This document shows positions 1 through 7,798 of a stretch of DNA of 36,134 bases, in pieces; position 1 is the first letter of the stretch; every line of letters begins with the position of its first letter. Source of the stretch: a virus; the IMG/VR virus record IMGVR_UViG_3300030108_001372, positions 1 through 36,134 of that record; one strand, 5' to 3'. The notes below the pieces were generated by a model that saw nothing but the letters and a program-made list of their open reading frames with translations, ran no database searches and was not told where the DNA came from. A program made the translations under genes and the position numbers.

Positions 1-363
1 TCATCCCCATCGCAGAATGACTACGGCGATCTGATCCGTTGGAACGCTGACGTTGACTGGGGAAGTGAGAAGTGGCCCGGCTCGTTCCACATCGCACGAT
101 TTACCGGACCTGACTACTTTGCTTCTGGCGGTGTGGTGCGGTTTGCTTGTGGCAACGGGCACCCTTGCGAGCCAGCAATCTACTCAGTCAACTACTACCC
201 CGACAACTCTTGCCCATCAGATTTGAACGAGGATGGCATGGTTGGATACGAAGATTTGTTGAGAGTTCTTTCCGACGTTGCTGGTTTTAAGTACCACCCC
301 CAGACCAACAACGGGTTCAATGCGATAATCAAGGTTCTCGCTGAGTGGGGTGAGTGCAACTAA
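1..363 (+). CDS. C-terminal part of a dockerin-like / EF-hand protein (5' truncated)
   Basis: The frame is open from base 1, so the start lies outside the window; 120 residues are visible. The last 50 or so residues carry a calcium-loop pattern D-L-N-E-D-G-M-V-G-Y-E-D-L followed by L-x-V-L, flanked by cysteines (NSCPSDLN at the front, WGECN at the very end). This is the arrangement of the dockerin-like tails that are frequent in Planctomycetes and in some marine phage structural proteins. The upstream visible part is rich in aromatic residues and glycine, consistent with a beta-rich structural or carbohydrate-binding domain. The second half of the module lacks a full second DxNxDG loop. The gene precedes a run of small genes and the packaging genes on the same strand. 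Role not known; a virion adhesin or tail-fibre end is one possibility. Confidence 0.75.
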   Translation, partial: SSPSQNDYGDLIRWNADVDWGSEKWPGSFHIARFTGPDYFASGGVVRFACGNGHPCEPAIYSVNYYPDNSCPSDLNEDGMVGYEDLLRVLSDVAGFKYHPQTNNGFNAIIKVLAEWGECN

Positions 364-373
364 GGAATCAGCC

Positions 374-514
374 ATGGAAAAAATGGGCAAGAAAAATGGT
401 AAGAAAAGATTAAAGATGGCTCTGCAAAACCTCAAAAAGCGTCGCTCTAAAGGTGCAGGGAAAGAGACAATGCAAGATCGTTTGAAACGACTGCAAATGA
501 TGAAGAAAAAATAA
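374..514 (+). CDS. Small lysine-rich protein (46 aa)
   Basis: ATG at 374, ten bases after the preceding stop, runs to TAA at 512-514; the last A of that stop is the first base of the next start (TAATG). The 46-residue product is almost entirely Lys, Arg, Met and Leu with an amphipathic helical look (KRLKMALQNLKKRR). A GGAATCAGCC stretch before the start offers a weak ribosome site. I do not recognise a family. The strong charge suggests binding to nucleic acid or to an acidic partner. The tight coupling to the next gene supports it being real despite its size. Confidence 0.55.
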   Translation: MEKMGKKNGKKRLKMALQNLKKRRSKGAGKETMQDRLKRLQMMKKK

Positions 515-762
515 TGGCTAGGATGGCAAACACTGGTGGTGGCCTAAAGCAGTGGTTTGCGCAGAACAAAGGCAAGGGCTGGGTCGATTGTAAGACCGGC
601 AAACCATGTGGACGCAAGTCGGCAAAGGGTGGCAGCAAACGCCCGTACCCGGCTTGCCGTCCAACCATGGCCCAGTGCAATGCGTCCAAGCGCAAAAAGA
701 CTGGACCGGGTAGGATCAGTTGGAAGAAAGCGTCAAAGACCGCAGCAGGAAGAAAGCGATGA
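514..762 (+). CDS. Small basic Cys-containing phage protein (82 aa)
   Basis: ATG at 514 overlaps the previous stop by one base; the stop overlaps the next start. The 82-residue product is highly basic, with a central block GWVDCKTGKPCGRK followed by PACRPTMAQC. These four cysteines could bind a metal. The GWVDCKTGKPCGR signature is one I associate with small conserved proteins in marine and cyanobacterial phage genomes, of unknown function, but I cannot check this by search. A position just upstream of the packaging genes and the basic charge fit a DNA-associated role, which is inference. Confidence 0.75.
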   Translation: MARMANTGGGLKQWFAQNKGKGWVDCKTGKPCGRKSAKGGSKRPYPACRPTMAQCNASKRKKTGPGRISWKKASKTAAGRKR

Positions 763-899
763 TAAGAAAAGAAGGCCGTCAGTTTGTGCTTTTCAGTAAA
801 GATGGCAACCGCCGTCTAGGCACGTTCAAAACACGAGCGGAGGCAGAAGCACGAGAACGCCAGATTCTTGCGGTCAAAACGCTTCGTCGCAGCCAGTGA
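759..899 (+). CDS. Small conserved phage-type protein (46 aa)
   Basis: ATG at 759 overlaps the preceding gene's TGA (ATGATAA context), and the frame closes with TGA at 897-899, which overlaps the GTG of the next gene. The 46 residues contain an F-V-L-F-S-K-D-G-N-R-R-L-G-T-F half followed by a charged helix (TRAEAEARERQI). This beta-strand pair plus a helix of Ala, Glu and Arg is a pattern seen in many tiny phage proteins of the 'LGTFKSKEEAEKRERQI' type. No function is known to me. Confidence 0.65.
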   Translation: MIRKEGRQFVLFSKDGNRRLGTFKTRAEAEARERQILAVKTLRRSQ

Positions 900-1558
900 A
901 TCAAGAAACAAAATCAAGGTTGGTTGCTGCTGGCAAGTGGGAGCAGTACAACGACCTGAAATACAAGTACATCAACGAGGGTTTGGACAAAAAAGTGGCC
1001 GAACAGAAGGCGTTGATGGACGTAGATCGGCCACACGCGAAGGGTGGCGACCCGTACAAACGACTGGTGCAGGCTGTGCCGCAGGGGCATTGCTCTGAGC
1101 GTGAGGCCGCACAGTTTGTTTTTGAGCATGTGTCTGTACCAGCAGCAGAGATAGAGGCGTCAGCGGTCCCTAGCCGTGGCGCTGTTGGCTTGCTGAAGTG
1201 GGTACAGTCATCTCCCGCAAACCAAACTGCTTTCTACGCCACCATTTGGATGAAACTTATGCCGACCAAGAGCCAACTCGATGCAGAGGCTCGCTACTCC
1301 GATGATGGTATTAGGTCAATCGAACTACTCGACCGTCTGGAGCAAATGCTTGGCGACGAAGAGGAAGACATGCAGGGTGTGCGGGAAGAATCTGGGCCTA
1401 GCCAAGTTCAACAAGAACAAGGCAGGACGCCGGACGGAATGCAAATCATGTCAAGCGATGCTGCAACTCAAGAGGAAATACGGCCTGACCCCTCTGGAGT
1501 TCATGGAGATGTACGAACAACAGTTAGGGTTAGACCCGATTACACTGACACCACTTGA
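896..1558 (+). CDS. Candidate terminase small subunit (220 aa; last third questionable)
   Basis: GTG at 896 overlaps the previous TGA (GTGA). About the first 155 residues look like a genuine soluble protein: a helical start (KSRLVAAGKWEQYNDLKYKY), a middle domain, and an acidic end near MLGDEEEDMQ. Position directly before endonuclease VII and the large terminase suggests the small terminase, which recognises phage DNA for packaging; sequence alone does not prove this. From about 1350 the same bases also encode the endonuclease VII in the +1 frame, and the last 65 or so residues here (rich in Q, P, R, T) look like an out-of-frame reading. Either the true protein ends earlier and a base error extends it, or the two genes really overlap by about 200 bases, or a frameshift joins them. 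Confidence 0.65.
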   Translation: MNQETKSRLVAAGKWEQYNDLKYKYINEGLDKKVAEQKALMDVDRPHAKGGDPYKRLVQAVPQGHCSEREAAQFVFEHVSVPAAEIEASAVPSRGAVGLLKWVQSSPANQTAFYATIWMKLMPTKSQLDAEARYSDDGIRSIELLDRLEQMLGDEEEDMQGVREESGPSQVQQEQGRTPDGMQIMSSDAATQEEIRPDPSGVHGDVRTTVRVRPDYTDTT

Positions 1559-1730
1559 ACTAGGCAAGATTTGTGTAGATCATTGCCACAGAACTGGTCG
1601 TATACGCGGTTTGTTGTCCCGATCGACCAACGCAGCAATAGGACAACTGATGGATTCGCAGCACGTGATGTACCGTGCAATGCAATACTTAAGCAATGAC
1701 AGCCCTTTTGGGAAGAAAAGTACCAACTGA
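1350..1730 (+). CDS. Endonuclease VII-type (His-Me finger) nuclease
   Basis: Start inferred as TTG at 1350, with GGAG about eight bases upstream; no in-frame ATG gives a sensible N-terminus. The 126-residue product has CRVC (8-11) and CKSC (31-34), the KYGLTPLEF helix start (43-51), the catalytic motif VDHCHRTGRIRGLL (76-89) and N94, all hallmarks of the recombination endonuclease VII family, which cuts branched DNA. The second CxxC pair of the family, one before the DH motif and one after RGLL, is replaced (LGLDPITL and SRSTN). A position between small and large terminase fits the HNH-type nucleases that assist cutting during packaging. It overlaps the upstream gene by about 209 bases and the large terminase by 35. 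Confidence 0.8.
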   Translation: MATKRKTCRVCGKNLGLAKFNKNKAGRRTECKSCQAMLQLKRKYGLTPLEFMEMYEQQLGLDPITLTPLELGKICVDHCHRTGRIRGLLSRSTNAAIGQLMDSQHVMYRAMQYLSNDSPFGKKSTN

Positions 1731-3408
1731 TCCGGTTGAAAACGTCAAGTTCCGCAGGGAACTGGCAAAAATGGCCGCAGCCAGTCCAGAAGTGCAGGCA
1801 GACTTGTGGGCGCTGTGCAATCGTGACATATTTTTCTACATCAACGTGTTTGGCTACACGCTTGACCCCCGTCTTGAGCCATCGATCCGCCCATTTATTC
1901 TGTATCCGTTCCAAGTTGAAGCAATTTCCGAAATGTGCGCCAGCATTGACACTGGTTATGACTTGGGTGTGGTCAAATCACGGGACATGGGCGCTTCTTG
2001 GCTGACTACCACCGTGTTTGCGTGGTACTGGCACTTCAAACCCATGAAATCTTTGCTGTTGGTTAGCCGCAAAGAGGGTTTGGTTGACTCACCCGGCAAC
2101 TCTGCCAGTCTGTTTAGCAAAATAGACTTCTTCTTAAAGTATCTGCCGGGCTGGCTAATGCCAAACTTTACCCGCACCAAGTTGAGACTAACAAATGAAG
2201 ACAATGGTTCCGCTATTACGGGCGAATCTACTACTGGCGACGTTGCTCGGGGCGACCGTAAGACTTGCATTGCCCTTGACGAGTTTGCCTCCGTGGAGAA
2301 CTCGGAGTCTGTACTCGCCGCAACCGCCGACGCGACCAACTGTCGTTGGTTTGTAAGCACGCCCAAGGGCACAGGCAACTCTTTTTACGACATTGTTCAC
2401 TCTGGTCGCACCAAGATCATCAAGTTTCACTGGACACAAGACCCACGCAAGAATGTCGGCATGTACCGAGACAGCGACGGCAACTTGTCAAGTCCGTGGT
2501 ACGAGGGCGAAAAGAAACGGCGTACCCACCCAGTCGAAATCGCGCAGGAATTGGACCTTGACTTTGGTGGGTCAGACTATCTGTACTTCCCACCTGATTT
2601 GATTGACCGGCTAGAGCGCGAGTGTGTGCCCTCGACCAAACGTGGGGTGCTTGAGTTTGATGAAGCGTGTCACCCCATGGGTTTTACAGAACTGGGCATG
2701 TCTGGAGAGTTGCGAATTTGGGGAGACAACCACCCAAACGACAAGACCTACTACGTGGTTGGCGTGGACGTGGCCACCGGCACTGGTTCAAGCAACAGCG
2801 TTGCAGTCGTGGCAACTGCCGAGGGACAAAAGGTTGCGGAGTTTGTGACTTCCACCATGCGTCCGGACATCCTCGCCAAGAACGTGGCAGCGATGTGCCG
2901 GTACTTCAAGGGCTTGAGTGATACTGGGGCGTTTCTTGTTTGGGAAGCCAATGGGCCGGGGCGGGTGTTTGGCGACGCAATGCGCGATGCGGGCTATGGG
3001 AATGTGTTTTATCGGACCAATGAGAAATCAATACGCCCCGGTTTTGGCACTGTGCCGGGCTGGTTCAGCACAAAAGAAGAAAAAATTGCACTGCTGGGCC
3101 AATACAGAAAGATGTTATCGGACGGAACTTTTGTTAATCTAAGCCGCGATGCAGTACGCGAATGCAGAGAATACGTCTTTTCGCAGGCTGGAGGGCTGGT
3201 GCATGCTCGGTCAAGGTCTTCCGTTGACCCTTCTGGTGCCAGAGACAACCACGGTGACAGAGTTATCGCAGATGCCTTGGCAGCCAAACTTTGCAAAAAC
3301 AGCGCCAATCCGAAGATAGATGTGAGGGATGTTGCCAAACCGGGGACTCTGGCGTTTCGGAGAATCCAGATGGCAGACAAGAAACGTAAGGCTAGACAAG
3401 ACTGGTGA
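1696..3408 (+). CDS. terL: Terminase large subunit
   Basis: The product (570 aa) is the packaging motor: an N-terminal ATPase plus a C-terminal nuclease that cuts concatemeric DNA. Visible are a Walker A-type loop VKSRDMGASW (about 93-102, a deviant form typical of terminases), Walker B CIALDE (191-196, catalytic E196), the coupling motif VSTPKGTGN (about 220), and an RNase H-like nuclease with D358 in VVGVDVATG, E417 in VWEANGPGR and the D517-D521 cluster in RDNHGDR. Length is normal. ATG at 1696 overlaps the endonuclease VII end by 35 bases; the stop overlaps the portal's GTG. It acts at the portal vertex of the prohead. Confidence 0.95.
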   Translation: MTALLGRKVPTDPVENVKFRRELAKMAAASPEVQADLWALCNRDIFFYINVFGYTLDPRLEPSIRPFILYPFQVEAISEMCASIDTGYDLGVVKSRDMGASWLTTTVFAWYWHFKPMKSLLLVSRKEGLVDSPGNSASLFSKIDFFLKYLPGWLMPNFTRTKLRLTNEDNGSAITGESTTGDVARGDRKTCIALDEFASVENSESVLAATADATNCRWFVSTPKGTGNSFYDIVHSGRTKIIKFHWTQDPRKNVGMYRDSDGNLSSPWYEGEKKRRTHPVEIAQELDLDFGGSDYLYFPPDLIDRLERECVPSTKRGVLEFDEACHPMGFTELGMSGELRIWGDNHPNDKTYYVVGVDVATGTGSSNSVAVVATAEGQKVAEFVTSTMRPDILAKNVAAMCRYFKGLSDTGAFLVWEANGPGRVFGDAMRDAGYGNVFYRTNEKSIRPGFGTVPGWFSTKEEKIALLGQYRKMLSDGTFVNLSRDAVRECREYVFSQAGGLVHARSRSSVDPSGARDNHGDRVIADALAAKLCKNSANPKIDVRDVAKPGTLAFRRIQMADKKRKARQDW

Positions 3409-5162
3409 GATACAAAGATATTAACTACCAAGGCTTACGTAAGGCCATTGAACACAGCCGTCGCCGTCTCCAGCCGTACCGCGAGAAGCGTGTAGCAGCG
3501 GTGCGGGAGTTTGTTGGGCGGAACTACTCCGATACTGGCTCTCGTGACCGTGTGCCAGTCAACATGTTGGAGTTGTTTATTTCGACCTACGCAAGGCAAC
3601 TGATTGCCAACCGGCCACAGGTCCGGATTACTCCGCGCGTCAAGCGTCTTGCAGCCCCGTCAAGCGAACTGGCTTTGGCTACGAACCACGTTTTACAGGA
3701 GATGGACATTGAATCCACCCTACGAGTGGCAGTTGTCGATGCACTATTCTCCATTGGAATTGTCAAAGTTGGTGTCACGGAGCCTGCTTACGAACCCATG
3801 CGCGGTTACTTACATGAGGCTGGGCAACCGTTTGCCGAATGTGTGGGGCTGGACGATTGGGTGCATGATATGTCCGCGCGCTCAATGGAAGAGTGTGGAT
3901 ACATGGGCCACCGTTATCGGGTTCCGACTAATCTGCTTAGAGAGTCCGACCTTTTTTCCAACAGCGCAGATGTCCCGTCTGTAACCAAGTCGCTCTACAA
4001 CGAAAGCGGTGACATCAGAGCAGATGCTATTGGTCAAAGCGACATCTACCACGGTGGCTTTGACGAAGAGTATTCAGAGTTGTGGGAGATTTGGCTGCCT
4101 GATGTCAGGCGTATTGTCACATTTGTGGCAGGCGAGAACGGCATGCCGCACAAGAAAGTGCGCGAAATTGACTGGGATGGCCCAGCCTCTGGCCCATACC
4201 ACTTCCTCAAGTTCACAGATGTGCCCGGCAACACAATGCCACTGCCCCCTGTTGCCACTCTGATCGACATGCACGATCTTGCAAACCGTGTGTTCCGCAA
4301 GTTGGGCCGACAGGCAGAGCGTCAGAAAGACGTTGTTGGCTATCGGGGGTCGGCCGAGCAGGATGCTAAGAACGTACAAACCAGTGCTGATGGTGAAGTT
4401 ATCCGCATGGATGATCCGCAAAACATCAACACCTACAAGTTTGGCGGCATTGATGACAAAAATCTTGCGTTCCTGCTGCAAGTCAAAAACCTGTTTAACT
4501 ACTACGGTGGCAACATTGACACGCTTGGTGGCCTTGGGCCGCAGTCAGGCACTGTTGGCCAAGACAAACTTATTGCAGAGTCGGCATCGCGCAGGCTTGC
4601 AGACATGCAAGAGTCAGCCAAAACTTTTGCAAAAAACGTGTGTTCTGCGGTAGCACACCACATTTTCCACGATGACACGAACATTATTGAGTTGGAAAAA
4701 GAGGTGCCAAACACTGACATCAAGGTGCCGTTTGTCTACGACAAGAGCCGCAAAGACGCGGATTTCTTCGACTTTAACTTTGACATCGAGCCGTACAGCA
4801 TGGCATCACAAACACCGGGCGAAAAGATGCAGGCGCTGCGAGAACTGGTAAATACTTTTATCAGCCCCCTACTGCCATCTTTGCAACAGCAGGGCATCTC
4901 AATTGACGGACGAGAGATCATTAGACTTGCAAGCGAACTCAGTCAGTTGCCAGAACTTGCAAATATTTTTACAGGCATAGAGCCACAGCAAGGTGAGCAG
5001 ATGGCACAGCCTCAAAACCGGCAGACTGAAATTGTAAGAACCAACCGTCCCGGCGCTACGCCCCGTGGTCAGGACGATGCAATGGCACGCATGATGATGA
5101 GCGGGGATGGACCCGGCGTGCAGCCAAGTGAGGCTGCTGCCGTACAGAGGCCAGTTGGATAA
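3405..5162 (+). CDS. Portal protein
   Basis: GTG at 3405 overlaps the terminase stop (GTGA); TAA overlaps the next ATG (TAATG). The 585-residue protein follows the large terminase, the standard place for the portal, the dodecameric ring through which DNA is packed and released. The features fit: a basic helical N-terminus (HSRRRLQPYREKR), an alpha/beta wing, a stem and crown region with long helices (SASRRLADMQESAKTFAKNV), then a low-complexity Q/P/R/M-rich tail from about residue 525. Length is in the range of portals of short-tailed phages. No residue-level catalytic motif exists for this family, so the call rests on position, length and overall character. Confidence 0.85.
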   Translation: MRYKDINYQGLRKAIEHSRRRLQPYREKRVAAVREFVGRNYSDTGSRDRVPVNMLELFISTYARQLIANRPQVRITPRVKRLAAPSSELALATNHVLQEMDIESTLRVAVVDALFSIGIVKVGVTEPAYEPMRGYLHEAGQPFAECVGLDDWVHDMSARSMEECGYMGHRYRVPTNLLRESDLFSNSADVPSVTKSLYNESGDIRADAIGQSDIYHGGFDEEYSELWEIWLPDVRRIVTFVAGENGMPHKKVREIDWDGPASGPYHFLKFTDVPGNTMPLPPVATLIDMHDLANRVFRKLGRQAERQKDVVGYRGSAEQDAKNVQTSADGEVIRMDDPQNINTYKFGGIDDKNLAFLLQVKNLFNYYGGNIDTLGGLGPQSGTVGQDKLIAESASRRLADMQESAKTFAKNVCSAVAHHIFHDDTNIIELEKEVPNTDIKVPFVYDKSRKDADFFDFNFDIEPYSMASQTPGEKMQALRELVNTFISPLLPSLQQQGISIDGREIIRLASELSQLPELANIFTGIEPQQGEQMAQPQNRQTEIVRTNRPGATPRGQDDAMARMMMSGDGPGVQPSEAAAVQRPVG

Positions 5163-5524
5163 TGCCTACCTATTGCTACGAAAAGCCTGACGGATCGATT
5201 GTCGAACTTGTGATGACTATTTCTGAAATGGAAAAGTTTGACAAAGAGCCAGTAGTTGACGGTGAAACCTACAAAAGGCGTATAGACGTTGAGATGTCTG
5301 GGTTCAACATGGCCAACGATGTGTGGCGCGCAGGGCTGGTGTCGGAGTCAGCCGCCTGCCACCCATCGAACATTCCCGAGTACAGGGCTATGGCAGAAAA
5401 AAAAGGCGTTCCAACAAACTACGACAAATGGGGTCGCCCGTCCTTTACTAGCAGAGGCCACAGGGCCAAGTACCTCAAGGCTTTTGGTCTAAACGACCGT
5501 AACGGGGGCTACGGCGATGGCTGA
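5162..5524 (+). CDS. Small protein with FmdB-like start (120 aa)
   Basis: ATG at 5162 shares a base with the portal stop. The 120-residue product begins MPTYCYEKPDGS, which resembles the opening strand of FmdB-type zinc-ribbon proteins (MPTYEYxCxxC), but the zinc ligands are absent: the expected CxxC is replaced by KPDG. The rest is polar and ends GLNDRNGGYGDG. It lies between portal and scaffold, coupled to both sides. A similar gene is, in my memory, common at this place in marine phages, with no known role. It may be a small structural or assembly protein. Confidence 0.7.
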   Translation: MPTYCYEKPDGSIVELVMTISEMEKFDKEPVVDGETYKRRIDVEMSGFNMANDVWRAGLVSESAACHPSNIPEYRAMAEKKGVPTNYDKWGRPSFTSRGHRAKYLKAFGLNDRNGGYGDG

Positions 5525-5756
5525 AAAGAAAAAGAGCAAGCCGCTCAATAAGATCATCCGTACGCCGGGTGAGCGTAAAAAATTTGTGGTCTACGTCAAA
5601 GATGGGGACAAAGTAAAAACTGTCCGCTTCGGCGACCCAAACATGAAGATCAAGAAAAATAACCCCGGACGGCGCAAAAACTTTCGTGCCCGTCACAACT
5701 GCGACAATCCCGGTCCCAAAACAAAAGCAAGATATTGGTCTTGTAAGAACTGGTAA
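5517..5756 (+). CDS. Conserved basic phage protein, DUF5754-like (79 aa)
   Basis: ATG at 5517 overlaps the upstream stop by eight bases. The 79-residue product is strongly basic and contains VYVKDGDKVKTVRFGDPNMK, then RRKNFRARHNCDNPG and the end KARYWSCKNW. This string of motifs is the signature I recall for the DUF5754 family of small phage proteins that sit near head genes. The family's function is unknown to me. Two cysteines and one histidine in the C-terminal half might bind metal. The gap to the scaffold gene is 22 bases. Confidence 0.8.
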   Translation: MAEKKKSKPLNKIIRTPGERKKFVVYVKDGDKVKTVRFGDPNMKIKKNNPGRRKNFRARHNCDNPGPKTKARYWSCKNW

Positions 5757-5778
5757 ATCCGAGGATTAGAAAGGCAAA

Positions 5779-6693
5779 ATGTCTGACGAAAACACCCAAC
5801 CAGAAGTAGAAGAAACCCAAGAGCCATTTGAGGTCTTGGAGCCTGAAGACACCATGTTGTCCGATCAGGTTGATGCGTACATTGCAGAGCGTATTAAGGC
5901 TCAAGCAGAAGAGGGTGAAGAAGAAGAAGAGGAAGAATCTGATTGTCCAGACGGTGACTGCGACGAAGAAGATGACGAGTACGACGAGGATCTTGAAGCA
6001 CTCGGCGAACGCGCAGCAAATGTTGGTCTGGACGCAGAGGACATTGAGCGAATAGGAAGTGTCGAAGCGCTAGAGCGCATGGTTCTTATCTTAGAGGCGC
6101 GCAATGAGGCTGAAAGCAAAGAGCCTGCCGAAGAACCAGAAGACAGCAAGACTGACTTTGCTGACGTGCCGGACGAGTTGCGTCCTGCACTTGAGCAAAT
6201 CACAAAGGCGTACGAGGAACGTATTGAGGCTCTGGAATCACAGTTGGGCCAATACAACGAGTACGTCGATGGACAAGCAGAGAAGGCCGCCAAATCGGAA
6301 TTTGATGGCTATGTTGGAGAACTAGGATCGGACTACGAGTCGCTGTTCGGCACCGGTTCTACTGATAATCTGCGCGACGGTTCCACAGAATTGTCTAATA
6401 GAGTTTTACTTCTCGAAGAGATGAATGCGATGGCGGCGGGCTACGAGGCTATGGGTCGGGAGGTTCCTGACGAAAAGACCTTGTTTAACAAAGCATTGTC
6501 ATCTGTCTTCAGTGAAGAAGTGATGTCTATTAAGCAGGACTCACGGGAATCGCAAATTGCTGAGCGCCGAAGCAAGTTTGTTGGCCGACCCTCGCAACGG
6601 CATGGAAAGCAAAAGTCGCCGGAGGCGGCTGCCATTGCTTCTGTGCGGCAGTACATGGAAGAGGCTGGCATCGGATTGGGCGCACAAGAGTAA
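5779..6693 (+). CDS. Capsid scaffolding protein
   Basis: ATG at 5779 follows an AAGG ribosome site. The 304-residue product sits directly before the major capsid gene and has scaffold character: an acidic, disordered N-terminal third (residues about 44-70 are nearly all D and E), a middle coiled coil (ITKAYEERIEALESQLGQY) and a basic, polar C-terminal part (AERRSKFVGRPSQRHGKQK) before a short helix. Scaffolds line the inside of the prohead and bind coat protein through a basic C-terminal helix; this charge layout fits. No protease motif is visible. A DCPDGDC cysteine pair lies inside the acidic block. The antisense open frame opposite it is a serine-rich mirror. Confidence 0.85.
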   Translation: MSDENTQPEVEETQEPFEVLEPEDTMLSDQVDAYIAERIKAQAEEGEEEEEEESDCPDGDCDEEDDEYDEDLEALGERAANVGLDAEDIERIGSVEALERMVLILEARNEAESKEPAEEPEDSKTDFADVPDELRPALEQITKAYEERIEALESQLGQYNEYVDGQAEKAAKSEFDGYVGELGSDYESLFGTGSTDNLRDGSTELSNRVLLLEEMNAMAAGYEAMGREVPDEKTLFNKALSSVFSEEVMSIKQDSRESQIAERRSKFVGRPSQRHGKQKSPEAAAIASVRQYMEEAGIGLGAQE

Positions 6694-6726
6694 GCGACTC
6701 TGGTTCTCTCCTAAAGGATTCACACA

Positions 6727-7797
6727 ATGGCACTACAAGCCGATCAGATTCAAGATTTGATTACCGTGACCCTCAAGGATTTGGGGCGGCTCAAGTTCGT
6801 TGAACTTGCGTCTACGCTTCAGGAGTACCACGCTCTCGGAAAACTGATCGACCAATACAAGGTTCAGTATCAGTCCGGCACCGCGATTCAGTGGAACATC
6901 ATGCTGAATCAATCTGGTGCTGCCAAGAACGTGGGACTGTTTGAAAGCGATAACGTCAACATTTCTGACGTTATGACCACCGCTTCCATCCCTTGGCGTC
7001 ACTGCACCACCAACTACGCTTTTGAGCGTCGTGAGGTGCAATTCAACGCAACGCCCGCCCGCATCGTCGAACTCGTCAAGATTCGTCGTACGGACGCCAT
7101 GATCTCTCTCGCAGAGTTGATGGAGAAAAACTTCTGGCAAGCACCCCCCACCACCTCTGACACCACCCACCCATACGGTTTGGCTTATCAAATTGTTCGT
7201 GGGCAGGCCGACGAAGAGGGCTTCCTTGGTAAGCGTCCATACGCGCAGGACGGCACTCAGTTCTCCGACCACTCCGGTCTGGACCCTGACTTGTCAGCCA
7301 ACGCACAATGGCGTAACTACTTCGCGGATTACAGTGAAGTCAACAAGACTGACCTTGTTCGCAAGTGGCGTAAGGCAAGCGTGTTTACTAACTTTAAGCC
7401 AGTGCCACAAGTTGCAGTCAATGACTACAACACTGGTAACAACTACGCTTACTACACCAACTACAATGTTATCGGTCGTTTGGAAGAGGCTCTTGAGGCT
7501 CAGAATGACAACCTTGGAAACGACATTGCATCGAAGGACGGACAACTTGTGTTCCGTCAAGTTCCTGTGATGTGGGTTCCACACCTTGAGACTGATACCA
7601 CCAATGGCACCGACCCAATCTACGGCGTCAACTGGGGTACTCTCAAGCCCGTGTTCCTCTCTGGTGAGTACATGCGAGAAGAAGGTCCGACCCAAGTTCC
7701 GGGTCAGCACACCACTATGCAGGTGTTCGTGGACTCCACTCTCAACTTCAAGTGTACTGACCGTCGCCGCAACTTCTTGCTGAGTAAGGTGTCCTGA
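6727..7797 (+). CDS. Major capsid protein
   Basis: ATG at 6727 has a good AAAGGA ribosome site ten bases upstream, one of the clearest in the window and fitting for a highly expressed gene. The 356-residue product follows the scaffold. It has an N-terminal helix (LADQIQDL-type), an extended region, FERREVQFNATPARIVELVK in the middle, and YGVNWGTLKPVFLSGEYMRE near residue 300, a pattern I associate with marine phage capsid proteins of the HK97 fold. There is no long N-terminal delta domain and no prohead protease gene nearby, so maturation cleavage by a dedicated protease is not evident. Confidence 0.87.
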   Translation: MALQADQIQDLITVTLKDLGRLKFVELASTLQEYHALGKLIDQYKVQYQSGTAIQWNIMLNQSGAAKNVGLFESDNVNISDVMTTASIPWRHCTTNYAFERREVQFNATPARIVELVKIRRTDAMISLAELMEKNFWQAPPTTSDTTHPYGLAYQIVRGQADEEGFLGKRPYAQDGTQFSDHSGLDPDLSANAQWRNYFADYSEVNKTDLVRKWRKASVFTNFKPVPQVAVNDYNTGNNYAYYTNYNVIGRLEEALEAQNDNLGNDIASKDGQLVFRQVPVMWVPHLETDTTNGTDPIYGVNWGTLKPVFLSGEYMREEGPTQVPGQHTTMQVFVDSTLNFKCTDRRRNFLLSKVS

Positions 7798-7798
7798 C

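Noticed and set aside
5901-6293. Long - strand frame opposite the scaffold gene, giving a Ser-rich product
   Set aside because: It is the mirror of the Asp/Glu-rich coding strand; no ribosome site, low complexity, and the scaffold frame is clearly real.
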